Positions 8,323 to 18,701 of a stretch of DNA of 64,000 bases are shown here, piece after piece. Origin of the DNA: a bacterium (GTDB lineage: Bacteria; Bacillota; Bacilli; Lactobacillales; Streptococcaceae); the NCBI GenBank assembly GCA_905221325.1, contig CAJNCS010000003.1:1-64000 (forward strand), read 5' to 3'. The notes under the pieces are model-generated. The model was given only the letters and a program-made list of their open reading frames with translations, did no database searches and was not told the DNA's origin. The position numbers and the translations under genes were made by a program. The first letter of the stretch is position 1. Each line of letters begins with the position of its first letter.

Positions 8323-10546
8323 AAACTTCCCTATTCCTCTAATCTATCTGACCTTTCTGTTACTCTGGTTTTACTATGCCATTTTTGGAGCGTCCTATCT
8401 CGCACTGCTAGGTTTTGTTTTTTTGCTCGTCTGCCTCTTTTTCCAATTTCCTTGGAAATCGGCTGGTAAAGTTTTAGCAATCTGCGGAGTTTTTGGATTT
8501 TGGTTTCTGTTTCAAAACTGGCAACAGACACAAGCTAGTCAAAATCTAGTGGATTCTGTTGAGAGGATACGGATTTTGCCTGACACTATTAAGGTCAATG
8601 GAGATAGTCTGTCCTTTCGGGGAAAGGCTGAAGGTCGCACTTTCCAAGTTTATTATAAACTCCAGTCCGAGGAGGAGAAAGAGTACTTTCAAGCCTTGAC
8701 AGACCTTCTTGAGATAGAGTTAGAAGGAAAATTGTCCGAGCCAGAAGGTCAGAGGAATTTTGGTGGATTTGACTACCAAGCCTATCTGAAAACTCAAGGA
8801 ATTTACCAGACACTGACTATCAAGAGAATCCAGTCAGTTAAACAGATTAGCAGTTGGGATATAGGTGAAAATTTATCAAGTTTACGTCGAAAGGCTATTG
8901 TTTGGATCAAGGCTCACTTTCCAGACCCTATGCGCAACTATATGACAGGTCTTCTGTTAGGACATCTGGATACGGACTTCGAGGAGATGAATGAACTTTA
9001 TTCTAGTCTAGGAATTATCCATCTCTTTGCTTTGTCGGGTATGCAGGTGGGCTTCTTTATGGATGCCTTTAAGAAACTCCTCTTACGATTGGGCTTGAGC
9101 CAAGAAAAGTTGAAGTGGCTGACCTATCCCTTTTCCCTTATCTATGCAGGTCTGACAGGATTTTCAGCCTCAGTCATTCGCAGTCTCTTACAAAAGTTAC
9201 TGGCCCAACATGGTGTTAAGGGCTTGGATAATTTTGCCTTAACAGTGCTTGTCCTCTTTATCATCATGCCCAACTTTTTCCTGACCGCAGGAGGTGTCTT
9301 GTCCTGTGCCTACGCTTTTATCTTGACTATGACCAGTAAAGAAGGGGAGGGGTTCAAGGCTGTTGCCAGAGAAAGTCTAGTCATTTCCTTGGGAATATTG
9401 CCCATTTTATCCTTCTATTTTGCAGAATTTCAGCCTTGGTCTATCCTTTTGACCTTTGTCTTTTCCTTTCTATTTGACTTGGTTTTCTTACCGCTCTTGT
9501 CCATCTTATTCATTCTGTCGTTTGTTTACCCAGTCACTCAGTTTAACTTTGTCTTTGAGTGGTTGGAGGGCGTCATTCGCTTGGTATCGCAGCTGGCAAG
9601 CAGACCTCTGGTCTTTGGTCAACCCACCGCGTGGCTGTTGATTCTTCTTTTAGTTTCATTGGCCTTGGTCTATGATATGAGGAAAAATATCAAAAGACTA
9701 GCAGGATTCAGTCTCTTTATTGTGGGGCTCTTTTTCCTGACCAAGCATCCACTTGAAAATGAAATTACCATGCTGGATGTCGGGCAAGGGGAAAGTATTT
9801 TCCTACGGGATGTAACAGGTAAAACCATTCTCATAGACGTGGGAGGCAAGGCAGGGTCTGATAAGAAAATCGAAAAATGGCAAGAAAAGGCGACGACCAG
9901 CAATGCCCAGCGAACCGTGATTCCCTATCTAAAAAGTCGTGGGGTAGCCAAGATTGACCAGCTGATTTTGACCAACACAGATAAAGAACATGTTGGAGAT
10001 TTGCTGGAGGTGACCAAGGCTTTCCATGTTGGGGAGATTTTAGTATCAAAAGGAATTCTGACACAGAAGGAATTTGTGGCAGAACTACAAGCGACTCAAA
10101 CCAAGGTACGCAGTGTGACAGCAGGGGAGAATTTACCGATTTTTGGCGGTTCTTTAGAAGTCCTATCTCCAAGGAAGATTGGAGATGGGGATCGTGATGG
10201 TTCCCTGGTTCTTTATGGAAAACTCTTGGATAAGCACTTTCTCTTCACAGGAAATTTGAAAGAGAAGGGAGAGAAGGATCTTTTAAAGCAATATCCTGAC
10301 TTAGAGGTGGATGTCTTGAAAGTCGGTCAACATGGTGCTAAAACCTCATCAAATCCAGCTTTCCTAGAAAAACTCAACCCAGAAATCACACTCATCTCAG
10401 TTGGAAAGAACAATCGTGCGAAACTCCCCCATCAGGAAACCTTGACACGACTGGAAAGTATCAAGAGTAAGATTTACCGAACTGACCAGAACGGAGCTAT
10501 TCGCTTTAAAGGATGGAATAGTTGGCGAATTGAAAGCGTTCGATAG
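8306..10546 (+). CDS. comEC: Competence DNA-uptake channel ComEC
   Basis: The 746-residue polytopic membrane protein is the channel through which single-stranded DNA enters the cell. N-terminal membrane helices and a soluble domain are followed by the Competence domain (YMTGLLLGHLDTDFEEM, then LGIIHLFALSGMQVGFF). After further helices comes a C-terminal metallo-beta-lactamase-like domain (MLDVGQGESIFL near residue 490, KVGQHGAKTSSNP near the end). The usual HxHxDH metal motif is degenerate here (TNTDKEH). The start overlaps the end of comEA, so translation is coupled. Confidence 0.96.
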   Translation: MLQWTKNFPIPLIYLTFLLLWFYYAIFGASYLALLGFVFLLVCLFFQFPWKSAGKVLAICGVFGFWFLFQNWQQTQASQNLVDSVERIRILPDTIKVNGDSLSFRGKAEGRTFQVYYKLQSEEEKEYFQALTDLLEIELEGKLSEPEGQRNFGGFDYQAYLKTQGIYQTLTIKRIQSVKQISSWDIGENLSSLRRKAIVWIKAHFPDPMRNYMTGLLLGHLDTDFEEMNELYSSLGIIHLFALSGMQVGFFMDAFKKLLLRLGLSQEKLKWLTYPFSLIYAGLTGFSASVIRSLLQKLLAQHGVKGLDNFALTVLVLFIIMPNFFLTAGGVLSCAYAFILTMTSKEGEGFKAVARESLVISLGILPILSFYFAEFQPWSILLTFVFSFLFDLVFLPLLSILFILSFVYPVTQFNFVFEWLEGVIRLVSQLASRPLVFGQPTAWLLILLLVSLALVYDMRKNIKRLAGFSLFIVGLFFLTKHPLENEITMLDVGQGESIFLRDVTGKTILIDVGGKAGSDKKIEKWQEKATTSNAQRTVIPYLKSRGVAKIDQLILTNTDKEHVGDLLEVTKAFHVGEILVSKGILTQKEFVAELQATQTKVRSVTAGENLPIFGGSLEVLSPRKIGDGDRDGSLVLYGKLLDKHFLFTGNLKEKGEKDLLKQYPDLEVDVLKVGQHGAKTSSNPAFLEKLNPEITLISVGKNNRAKLPHQETLTRLESIKSKIYRTDQNGAIRFKGWNSWRIESVR

Positions 10547-10589
10547 AAAGAGATAATGTTATATATTAGTAAAATAAACTGAAAATCTG

Positions 10590-10618
10590 TTGCATAATAC
10601 TGAGAAAAACGATATAAT
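10590..10618 (+). promoter_or_regulatory. Promoter upstream of the decayed peptide gene and ABC transporter
   Basis: TTGCAT at 10590-10595 and TATAAT at 10613-10618 with 17 bp between. It is a near-consensus promoter in front of a broken gene, and probably still drives the transporter genes. Confidence 0.75.
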
Positions 10619-10650
10619 GAAAGTGCTTTCAATGGTAACGATATAAAGGC

Positions 10651-10860
10651 AATAAAAAATCAGCAAAAGTTGTTTTATTAGCCAGTTTATGATTTATTGG
10701 TCTTTTTTAGTCCAGTGTATCTGCTGTGACAGTTACTAAAAGTTATTGGTATGATTGGAATACCGCTTGGAAGTTTAACATGAATTACCATGGACGTAAA
10801 TATGTAAACATTCCAAGATGGTCTGCTTGTTACTCTATAATGACTAAAAAGTTGGTCTGA
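10651..10860 (+). pseudogene. Decayed secreted peptide gene (bacteriocin-like)
   Basis: One frame reads like a small secreted protein. A Lys-rich start (NKKSAKVVLLASL) and hydrophobic core lead to a signal-peptidase-like end (SSVSA). A mature part of about 45 residues follows, rich in Tyr, Trp and Asn (SYWYDWNTAWKFNMNYHGRK, then YVNIPRWSACYSIMTKKLV). The frame is broken by TGA at 10690 and TAG at 10708, and the expected ATG before KKS is AAT. The W/YHG-rich mature part faintly recalls lactococcin-972-type bacteriocins. That assignment is tentative; the decay is read directly. Confidence 0.5.
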
Positions 10861-10944
10861 TTGGGATTCTGTTCGCTATGAGGTCATTAACTACTAGACA
10901 GGAAACTATCAATCGTTAAAAATTGAGAAAAAGGAGGACTGTAT

Positions 10945-11538
10945 ATGATAACTCTTACTCATGTTACCTTAAAAACGCGACAAGTCATCTTGCAAGATGT
11001 TGATTTCACCTTTAAAAAAGGTAGGATTTATGGCCTTCTTGCTATCAATGGCTCGGGAAAGACGACCCTGTTCCGCGCTATTAGCAAGCTGCTTCCCCTT
11101 AGTAGTGGACATATCGCAGCCCCTCCTTCTTTGTTTTATTATGAGAGCGTTGAATGGCTGGATGGAAACTTAAGTGGGATGGACTACCTTCGTCTTATAA
11201 AAAACATCTGGAAGTCAGACCTAAACTTGGGGGACGAAATCGCCTACTGGGAAATGTCTGACTATATCAGCCTTCCCATCCGCAAGTATTCCTTAGGGAT
11301 GAAGCAACGCTTGGTGATTGCTATGTATTTCCTTAGTCAGGCGAAATGCTGGCTCATGGATGAGATAACAAATGGTTTAGACGAGTACTATCGACAGAAG
11401 TTTTTTGATAGGCTGGCACAAATCGATAGACAAGAACAGCTGGTTCTTTTGAGTTCCCACTACAAAGAGGAGTTAATGGAGATTTGCGATAGCATGGTAA
11501 CCATTCATCAGGGGCAGATAGAAGAGGTTCCGTTATGA
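10945..11538 (+). CDS. ABC transporter ATP-binding protein
   Basis: The 197-residue ATPase has a P-loop written AINGSGKTT (Ala in place of the usual first Gly), a signature loop YSLGMKQRL, and Walker B CWLMDEITNGLD. The H-loop is LLSSHYKEE. It is short for an ABC ATPase but all motifs are present. AAGGAGG precedes the ATG. Its stop overlaps the permease start by 4 bp. The decayed peptide gene immediately upstream suggests a former role in exporting, or giving immunity to, that peptide (inference). Confidence 0.9.
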   Translation: MITLTHVTLKTRQVILQDVDFTFKKGRIYGLLAINGSGKTTLFRAISKLLPLSSGHIAAPPSLFYYESVEWLDGNLSGMDYLRLIKNIWKSDLNLGDEIAYWEMSDYISLPIRKYSLGMKQRLVIAMYFLSQAKCWLMDEITNGLDEYYRQKFFDRLAQIDRQEQLVLLSSHYKEELMEICDSMVTIHQGQIEEVPL

Positions 11539-12719
11539 AAGATATTAGCCTATTTTTATTAAAAAAAGTTTTCAAAAGTCGCTTAAACTGGATTATATTA
11601 GCTTTATTTGTATCTGGACTCGGTGTTACCTTTTATTTTAATAGTCAGACTGCAAACTCCGTCAGCTTGGAGAGCGAGTTGGAAACCCGTCTTGTAAAAG
11701 ATGAGAGAGTCATCAATGAATATGAAGAGGAACTCTCCCAAATCTCTGACACCAGCTCGGAGGAATACCAGTTTGCTAAAGAAAATTTAGACTCGCAAAA
11801 AAATTTTTTGACGCAAAAGAAAGAAATTCTGGCTTTGTTAAAAGAAGGACGCTGGAAAGAAGCCTACTATTTGCAGTGGCAAGATGTAGAGAAGAGTTAT
11901 GAAATTTTATCAAAGGAACCGACTGCTAGTTCTGACTTAAAAATGGCGGTTGACCGCGAACGAAAGACTTACCAAGCCCTATATCCCTTGAACATAAAAG
12001 CGCACAATTTAGTTTATCCGACCTACGGGATTGATCAGATTGTCTGGATTTTAGAGGCTATCATCCCAAGCTTGTTTGTGGTTGCTATTATTTTTATGCT
12101 AACGCAACTATTTGTAGAAAGATATCAAAATCATCTGGACACAGCTCAGTTATATCCTTTTTCAAAAGTGACATTTGCAATATCTTCTCTTGGAGTTGGG
12201 GTGAGTTATATAACCGTGCTGTTTATCGGAATCTGTGGATTTTCTTTTCTAGTGGGAAGTCTGATAAGTGGTTTTGGACAGTTAGATTATCCCTACCCGT
12301 TCTATAGCTTGACAAATCAAGAGGTAACTATTGGAAAAATACAAGATGTGTTATTTCCTAGCTTGCTTTTAGCTTTCTTAGCCTTTATCGTCATTGTGGA
12401 AGTCGTCTACTTGATTGCTTACTTTTTCAAGCAAAAAATGCCTGTCCTCTTTCTTTCACTCATTGGGATTGTTGGCTTATTGTTTGGTATTCAAACGATC
12501 CAGCCTCTTCAGAGTATTGCACATCTGATTCCCTTTACTTACTTGCGTTCAGTAGAGATTTTATCTGGAAGATTACCTAAGCAGATTGATAATGTCGATC
12601 TAAATTGGAGCATGGGGCTGGTCTTACTTCCTTGCCTGATTATTCTTTTGTTAGTGGGGATTCTATTTATCGAAAGATGGGGAAGTTCACGTAAAAAAGA
12701 AGTTTTTAATAGGTCTTAG
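11535..12719 (+). CDS. ABC transporter permease
   Basis: This is a 394-residue membrane protein. One helix near residues 16-34 is followed by an outside domain of about 130 residues, rich in Glu/Lys and probably coiled coil (SLESELETRLVKDERVINEYEEEL region). Five or six further helices follow from about residue 170. This is the layout of ABC-2-type exporters. It is translationally coupled to the ATPase (ATGA overlap). The substrate is not visible; a peptide is plausible from context. Confidence 0.85.
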   Translation: MKDISLFLLKKVFKSRLNWIILALFVSGLGVTFYFNSQTANSVSLESELETRLVKDERVINEYEEELSQISDTSSEEYQFAKENLDSQKNFLTQKKEILALLKEGRWKEAYYLQWQDVEKSYEILSKEPTASSDLKMAVDRERKTYQALYPLNIKAHNLVYPTYGIDQIVWILEAIIPSLFVVAIIFMLTQLFVERYQNHLDTAQLYPFSKVTFAISSLGVGVSYITVLFIGICGFSFLVGSLISGFGQLDYPYPFYSLTNQEVTIGKIQDVLFPSLLLAFLAFIVIVEVVYLIAYFFKQKMPVLFLSLIGIVGLLFGIQTIQPLQSIAHLIPFTYLRSVEILSGRLPKQIDNVDLNWSMGLVLLPCLIILLLVGILFIERWGSSRKKEVFNRS

Positions 12720-12755
12720 CGTTCCTATATGGAAGGTGAGGAAAAAACTAACACA

Positions 12756-12785
12756 GGGAGGGAACCAACTAGGTTCTCTCTTTTT
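12756..12785 (+). terminator. Terminator of the ABC transporter operon
   Basis: The stem 12756-12766 with 12772-12780 (core GGGAACC/GGTTCTC, loop AACTA) is followed by a T run. Confidence 0.85.
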
Positions 12786-12839
12786 GATGTAGACATCAAG
12801 AAGAAAACAGAAAGTTTTTTGAAAAAACGACTTTTTATC

Positions 12840-12868
12840 TTGACAAGGGATAGAAAACTTGGTATCAT
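12840..12868 (+). promoter_or_regulatory. Promoter of infC-rpmI-rplT
   Basis: TTGACA at 12840-12845, a 17-bp spacer, and TATCAT at 12863-12868. The perfect -35 and spacing fit a strong translation-apparatus promoter. Confidence 0.85.
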
Positions 12869-12875
12869 ATAAAAG

Positions 12876-13005
12876 TTGAGAAAAGCAGAAGTGAGAGCTT
12901 CTCGCCTTGTGACATCAAGTTGCCTGGCCCTACGGATGAAAAGTTTCTAAGAAACGCTATCATAACGTGCGGGCTTGTATCATTACGAGTCCGCTCTTGT
13001 TTTTC
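12876..13005 (+). ncRNA. L20-type ribosomal protein leader with terminator
   Basis: This leader of about 130 nt begins after the promoter. It contains an AGAAG/CTTCT hairpin and a strong terminator stem (12969-12978 with 12985-12994, loop ATCATT, then TCTTGTTTTT) upstream of infC. In Firmicutes such leaders let excess L20 stop transcription of infC-rpmI-rplT. Gene context and terminator are seen directly; binding of L20 is inferred from the family. Confidence 0.8.
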
Positions 13006-13032
13006 TCTAATAATAAAAAAGAGGTGAAAACC

Positions 13033-13554
13033 ATAGCAAAGCAAGACTTATTCATCAATGATGAAATTCGTGTACGTGAAGTTCGCTTGATCGGTCTTGA
13101 GGGAGAACAGCTAGGCATCAAGCCACTCAGCGAAGCGCAAGCATTGGCTGATAGTGCAAATGTTGACTTAGTATTGATTCAACCCCAAGCAAAACCGCCT
13201 GTTGCTAAAATTATGGACTACGGTAAGTTCAAATTTGAGTATCAGAAAAAGCAAAAAGAACAACGTAAAAAACAAAGTGTTGTTACTGTGAAAGAAGTTC
13301 GTCTGAGTCCAACTATCGACAAGGGTGACTTTGACACAAAACTTCGCAATGCACGTAAATTCCTTGAAAAAGGAAATAAAGTTAAGGTATCTATCCGCTT
13401 TAAGGGTCGTATGATTACCCATAAAGAGATTGGTGCAAAAGTTTTAGCCGAGTTTGCTGAAGCAACACAAGATATTGCAATCATCGAACAACGAGCTAAG
13501 ATGGATGGACGCCAAATGTTCATGCAGTTGGCGCCAGCAACTGACAAAAAATAA
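13033..13554 (+). CDS. infC: Translation initiation factor IF-3
   Basis: IF-3 prevents premature subunit joining and checks start codons. The protein has the N-terminal block [25 protein letters not shown], the Lys-rich linker [10 protein letters not shown], and the C-terminal domain ([26 protein letters not shown]). The frame has no ATG nearby. The ribosome-binding site AGAGGTG (13020-13026) sits 6 bases before ATA 13033, so an ATA start is proposed, giving 173 residues. An upstream in-frame GTG at 13024 lies inside that site. A rare start would fit the known autoregulation of IF-3. Databases may list longer forms. Confidence 0.9.
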   Translation: MAKQDLFINDEIRVREVRLIGLEGEQLGIKPLSEAQALADSANVDLVLIQPQAKPPVAKIMDYGKFKFEYQKKQKEQRKKQSVVTVKEVRLSPTIDKGDFDTKLRNARKFLEKGNKVKVSIRFKGRMITHKEIGAKVLAEFAEATQDIAIIEQRAKMDGRQMFMQLAPATDKK

Positions 13555-13586
13555 TTGTCAGAAAGTTAAATAAAGGAGAAAAAATC

Positions 13587-13787
13587 ATGCCAAAACAAAA
13601 AACACACCGCGCATCAGCTAAACGTTTCAAACGTACAGGTTCTGGTGGACTTAAACGTTTCCGTGCTTACACTTCTCACCGTTTCCACGGAAAAACTAAG
13701 AAACAACGTCGTCATCTTCGTAAAGCATCTATGGTGCATTCAGGAGATTTCAAACGTATCAAAGCAATGCTTACTCGCTTGAAATAA
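13587..13787 (+). CDS. rpmI: 50S ribosomal protein L35
   Basis: The 66-residue basic protein begins [20 protein letters not shown] and contains [18 protein letters not shown], both typical of bL35. AAAGGAG precedes the ATG. It lies between infC and rplT in the standard order. Confidence 0.98.
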   Translation: MPKQKTHRASAKRFKRTGSGGLKRFRAYTSHRFHGKTKKQRRHLRKASMVHSGDFKRIKAMLTRLK

Positions 13788-13838
13788 TAGCCTAACAGTA
13801 AGTAAACAATTCTAGGAAATATTTGGAGGAAATAAAAC

Positions 13839-14198
13839 ATGGCACGTGTTAAAGGTGGCGTTGTATCACGCAAACGTCGTAAACGTATTCTTAAATTAGC
13901 AAAAGGTTACTATGGAGCTAAACACATCTTGTTCCGTACTGCAAAAGAACAAGTAATGAACTCTTACTACTATGCATACCGTGACCGTCGTCAGAAAAAA
14001 CGTGACTTCCGTAAATTGTGGATCACTCGTATCAATGCGGCAGCTCGTTTGAACGGACTTTCATACTCACAATTGATGCATGGTTTGAAATTGGCTGAAA
14101 TCGAAGTTAACCGTAAAATGCTTGCTGACTTGGCTGTTAACGATGCAGCAGCTTTCACAGCTCTTGCAGATGCAGCTAAAGCAAAACTTGGTAAATAA
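13839..14198 (+). CDS. rplT: 50S ribosomal protein L20
   Basis: The 119-residue basic protein begins [23 protein letters not shown] and contains [20 protein letters not shown], diagnostic of bL20. It is an early assembly protein of the large subunit and the likely repressor acting on the leader upstream of infC. TTGGAGGAA precedes the start. Confidence 0.98.
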
Positions 14199-14206
14199 TT
14201 ACTTTT

Positions 14207-14237
14207 AAGACTGGAACAGAATTGTCCCAGTCTTTTT
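14207..14237 (+). terminator. Terminator of infC-rpmI-rplT
   Basis: A 12-base stem with one mismatch (14207-14218 with 14223-14234, core AAGACTGG/CCAGTCTT, loop GAAT) is followed by a T run. Confidence 0.85.
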
Positions 14238-14256
14238 AGAAATAAAGGAGAAAGCT

Positions 14257-14637
14257 ATGGCTTCAAAAATGCTACACACTTGCTTGCGGGTAGAAAACCT
14301 TGAAAAATCAATCGCCTTCTATCAAGATGCTTTTGGTTTTAAAGAATTGCGTCGCAAGGATTTTCCAGATTATGCTTTCACGATTGTCTATCTAGGACTT
14401 GAGGGTGACGACTACGAGTTGGAATTGACCTATAACTATGACCACGGCCCTTACGTGGTAGGAGATGGTTTTGCCCATATTGCTCTCAGCACACCTGACC
14501 TCGAGGCACTTCATCAAGAACATAGCGCTAAAGGCTATGAGGTTACAGAGCCAAAAGGCCTACCAGGAACTCCACCAAACTATTACTTTGTCAAGGATCC
14601 TGACGGTTACAAGGTCGAAGTCATTCGTGAAAAATAA
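14257..14637 (+). CDS. gloA: Lactoylglutathione lyase / glyoxalase family protein
   Basis: The 126-residue protein has two vicinal-oxygen-chelate repeats. The first starts LHTCLRVENLEKSIAFYQDAFGF. ELELTYNYD and GFAHIALSTPDLEAL carry expected metal ligands (His, Glu). FVKDPDGYKVEVIRE is the closing motif. These match glyoxalase I, which detoxifies methylglyoxal. A bacillithiol or other thiol substrate cannot be excluded. AAAGGAG precedes ATG 14257, close behind the rplT terminator. Confidence 0.88.
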   Translation: MASKMLHTCLRVENLEKSIAFYQDAFGFKELRRKDFPDYAFTIVYLGLEGDDYELELTYNYDHGPYVVGDGFAHIALSTPDLEALHQEHSAKGYEVTEPKGLPGTPPNYYFVKDPDGYKVEVIREK

Positions 14638-14719
14638 TCCAGTAAGGTCAAGTGGAATGTTCGTTTTCTACTTGACTTTTTTTCTTTGAAAGAGTATACT
14701 AATACAAATTTAACCTTTA

Positions 14720-14850
14720 AGGGGAGTCCAGAGAGACTCACAAGGTGTCAGATAAAAGGGATAGGGGACTCTCTGTGGAGACTTTTTTAGTGTACGCATG
14801 AGCTTTGTCCTATCTTGACTGAGGCCTTGCTATAGCAAGGTCTTTTCTTT
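14720..14850 (+). promoter_or_regulatory. PyrR-type pyrimidine attenuator upstream of pyrK
   Basis: GAGTC/GACTC with a CAGAGA loop (14724-14739) forms the hairpin typical of PyrR-binding RNA. A terminator follows at 14823-14850: GGCCTTGC pairs with GCAAGGTC around TATA, then TTTTCTTT. In Firmicutes, UMP-bound PyrR stabilises such hairpins and favours termination. The motif and terminator are seen; the switching is inferred from the family. Confidence 0.8.
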
Positions 14851-14882
14851 ATCTGGTCGCCTTAAATTTAAGGAGGAAAATC

Positions 14883-16632
<1,750 letters not shown>

Positions 16633-16678
16633 ACTAGATCTTCCTTATCGTCAACAAGAAATAGAATCTTCATCAATT

Positions 16679-16712
16679 TGTAATATTTCCGTTAGTCAAC
16701 TATGTTACAATA
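16679..16712 (+). promoter_or_regulatory. lytB promoter region with a possible WalR (VicR) box
   Basis: TATGTTACAATAGG contains an extended -10 (TG, T, TACAAT). Just upstream, TGTAAT-ATTTC-CGTTAG (16679-16695) partly matches the WalR repeat TGTWAH-N5-TGTWAH; the second half is imperfect. WalRK is known to control cell-wall hydrolases including lytB in pneumococcus. The site itself is tentative. Confidence 0.4.
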
Positions 16713-16763
16713 GGTTTTATAAAATAGCAATAGTGTAGATCGTTTTCTACTGAGGAGAATAAA

Positions 16764-18596
16764 ATGAAGAAGATACTACTTGCAAGTACTGTTGTTCTTT
16801 CTATGGCAGGATTTGCAAAGACATCTGTATATGCTGAAGAATCTCAGGTTACGAAAAAAACTCAGACTACAGATGTAGTCGAGAAAAAAGAGGAAGCTGC
16901 TCCCAAGAAAGAAGTTCCTAAAGTCGAGGCGAAGAAAGAGCCAGCTGTAAAAGAGGAAAATCCTTCCAAAAAGGAAAAAAAAGAGGAAGTTATCAAGGAA
17001 GGTTGGCAGAAAGAACAAGGAAACTGGCGTTTTTATGAAAATAACCAGCCTGTCGTAAACTGGAAAAAAATTAGTGGCACTTGGTATTACTTTGATAAAA
17101 ATGGCATTATGCTCAGTAATAGCATAGTTGATGATTACCTTGTCAAAGGTAGTGGTGCCATGGCAGAAAATGATTGGGTGAAAATATCTGAAAAGTGGTA
17201 CTATGCAACAGCTTCAGGCAAGATTTCTCGCAACAAATGGGAAAAGATTGAAGGTGTCTGGTATTACTTTGATAAAGATGGTGTCATGCTTAGTCGTACC
17301 ATCTATAATGACTATCTCTTCCAAGGTAGTGGTGCCATGGCAGAAAATGATTGGGTGAAAATATCTGACAAGTGGTACTATGCAACAGCTTCAGGCAAGA
17401 TTTCCCGCAATAAATGGGAAAAAATCAAAGGAACATGGTACTATTTTAATAGCGATGGTGTGATGGCAAGTAGCCAGTGGAAAAGTGACTACTATCTGAA
17501 AGATAGTGGCGCTATGGCGGAAAAAGAGTGGATTTTTGATAAATCCTACAATAGCTGGTTCTACTTGAAGTCAGGTGGGGCCTACGCTTCCCGTGAATGG
17601 ATTGGATCATACTACCTTAAATCTGGTGGCTATATGGCCAAAAATGAATGGATTTTTGACAAAGATTACGATGCTTGGTACTATCTAAAAGATGATGGTC
17701 GATATGTAACGGGTACTTTTACGATCAAAGGTAAAGAGTATTCCTTCCAGAATAATGGGAAGTGGATATCAGAGGCAAAATATTACAAAGTGAAGCCAAT
17801 TACTGCTTATGTTTATAGCGCTTCTGGTGAAAGATTGAGTTATGTATCAAAGGGAACTATCGTCTCACTTGGAGATGCACAATCTAAAAAAGATAGTCAA
17901 ATACCAGTCAATATTTCTGGTTTATCCGGCTTCATGAATAAAAGTGATTTAGTAGCTATTGATAAAGATAGTGAATTTGTCCCTCATTATACAAGTGATG
18001 GCAAGTATTTTTACCATGAGTTATCACCTTATGTAAGTCTCCGTGTTGCGCCACATAGCTCAGCTATGACTATTGGTAAGAAATATTATTCAACTGATGG
18101 AATTCATTTTGATGGCTTTACCATTGAAAACCCCTTCCTCTTTAGAAATTTGACTAAACCAAGTAATTACAGCGTAGCTGAATTGAATAAAGTTTATTCT
18201 TTGATGAATATTAGGGATAGTCGCCTTGCAGGTAAAGGAGCGACTTTCAAAGAAGCTGAGAAACGCTATGGTATAAATGCCCTTTACTTAATGGCCCATA
18301 GTGCACTCGAGAGTGCTTGGGGTCGGAGCCAGATTGCCAAGGATAAGAATAACTTCTTTGGAATTGCAGCTTATGATTCGAGCCCATATGCCTCAGCCAA
18401 AAAATTTGATGATGTGGACAAGGGGATTCTCGGTGCGGCTAAGTGGATTCGTGAAAATTACATTGACTATGGCAGAGACCACCTTGGAAACAAAGCAACT
18501 GGAATGAATGTACGCTATGCTTCTGACCCATACTGGGGAGAGAAAATTGCTAGTATCATGATGACTATCAATAGCAAACTTGGTGAGAAAGACTAG
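16764..18596 (+). CDS. lytB: Choline-binding endo-beta-N-acetylglucosaminidase LytB
   Basis: The 610-residue secreted hydrolase separates daughter cells. A signal peptide (residues 1-24, ending VYA) is followed by a Lys/Glu/Pro-rich linker. About residues 75-335 hold choline-binding repeats built on W-x-K-I-x-G-x-WYYF and SGAMAENDWVKIS units. Then come SH3-like and WW-type modules and a C-terminal GH73 domain. The catalytic Glu is probably E516 in LMAHSALESAWG, followed by KNNFFGIAAYD. Choline-binding repeats place the organism in the mitis group. GAGGAG precedes the ATG. It directly borders attL of the element. Confidence 0.95.
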   Translation: MKKILLASTVVLSMAGFAKTSVYAEESQVTKKTQTTDVVEKKEEAAPKKEVPKVEAKKEPAVKEENPSKKEKKEEVIKEGWQKEQGNWRFYENNQPVVNWKKISGTWYYFDKNGIMLSNSIVDDYLVKGSGAMAENDWVKISEKWYYATASGKISRNKWEKIEGVWYYFDKDGVMLSRTIYNDYLFQGSGAMAENDWVKISDKWYYATASGKISRNKWEKIKGTWYYFNSDGVMASSQWKSDYYLKDSGAMAEKEWIFDKSYNSWFYLKSGGAYASREWIGSYYLKSGGYMAKNEWIFDKDYDAWYYLKDDGRYVTGTFTIKGKEYSFQNNGKWISEAKYYKVKPITAYVYSASGERLSYVSKGTIVSLGDAQSKKDSQIPVNISGLSGFMNKSDLVAIDKDSEFVPHYTSDGKYFYHELSPYVSLRVAPHSSAMTIGKKYYSTDGIHFDGFTIENPFLFRNLTKPSNYSVAELNKVYSLMNIRDSRLAGKGATFKEAEKRYGINALYLMAHSALESAWGRSQIAKDKNNFFGIAAYDSSPYASAKKFDDVDKGILGAAKWIRENYIDYGRDHLGNKATGMNVRYASDPYWGEKIASIMMTINSKLGEKD

Positions 18597-18604
18597 GGAA
18601 GAAC

Positions 18605-18642
18605 AAAATCGGGAACCATGATAGATTGGTTGTCGATTTTTT
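18605..18642 (+). terminator. Terminator of lytB
   Basis: A 13-base stem with one mismatch (18605-18617 with 18628-18640, ends AAAATCG/CGATTTT) is followed by T. The -10 of the next promoter starts two bases later. Confidence 0.85.
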
Positions 18643-18650
18643 GTTATAAT
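18642..18650 (+). promoter_or_regulatory. Stranded host promoter of the DUF2829 gene, left at attL
   Basis: TG, T, TATAAT (18642-18650) is an extended -10 located 31 bp before the ATG of the truncated gene copy. Before integration it must have driven the DUF2829 operon that now lies about 9.9 kb away at attR. Confidence 0.7.
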
Positions 18651-18660
18651 AAAATCAAAC

Positions 18661-18701
18661 AGACAACAAAGGAGAGCATCATGACATTTGAAGAAATTCT
18701 G
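18661..18701 (+). repeat. attL of the integrated element
   Basis: This 41-bp sequence recurs at 28559-28599 with 37 identities. The perfect core is ATCATGACATTTGAAGAAAT (18678-18697 and 28576-28595), which covers the start codon of the DUF2829 gene. Both copies keep an AAAGGAGA ribosome-binding site. The exact crossover point cannot be seen. Confidence 0.85.

Larger units (their letters stand above)
10547..10944. other. 398-bp stretch without an intact gene
   Basis: It holds a good promoter (10590-10618), the remains of a small secreted-peptide gene (10651-10860), and the ribosome-binding site of the ABC transporter gene (AAGGAGG before 10945). Nothing else was recognised. Confidence 0.6.

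Noticed and set aside
12967-13032. Upstream start for infC giving a longer protein
   Set aside because: The extra codons are inside the leader's terminator hairpin and the ribosome-binding site. ATA 13033 is better placed, although this start remains an inference.
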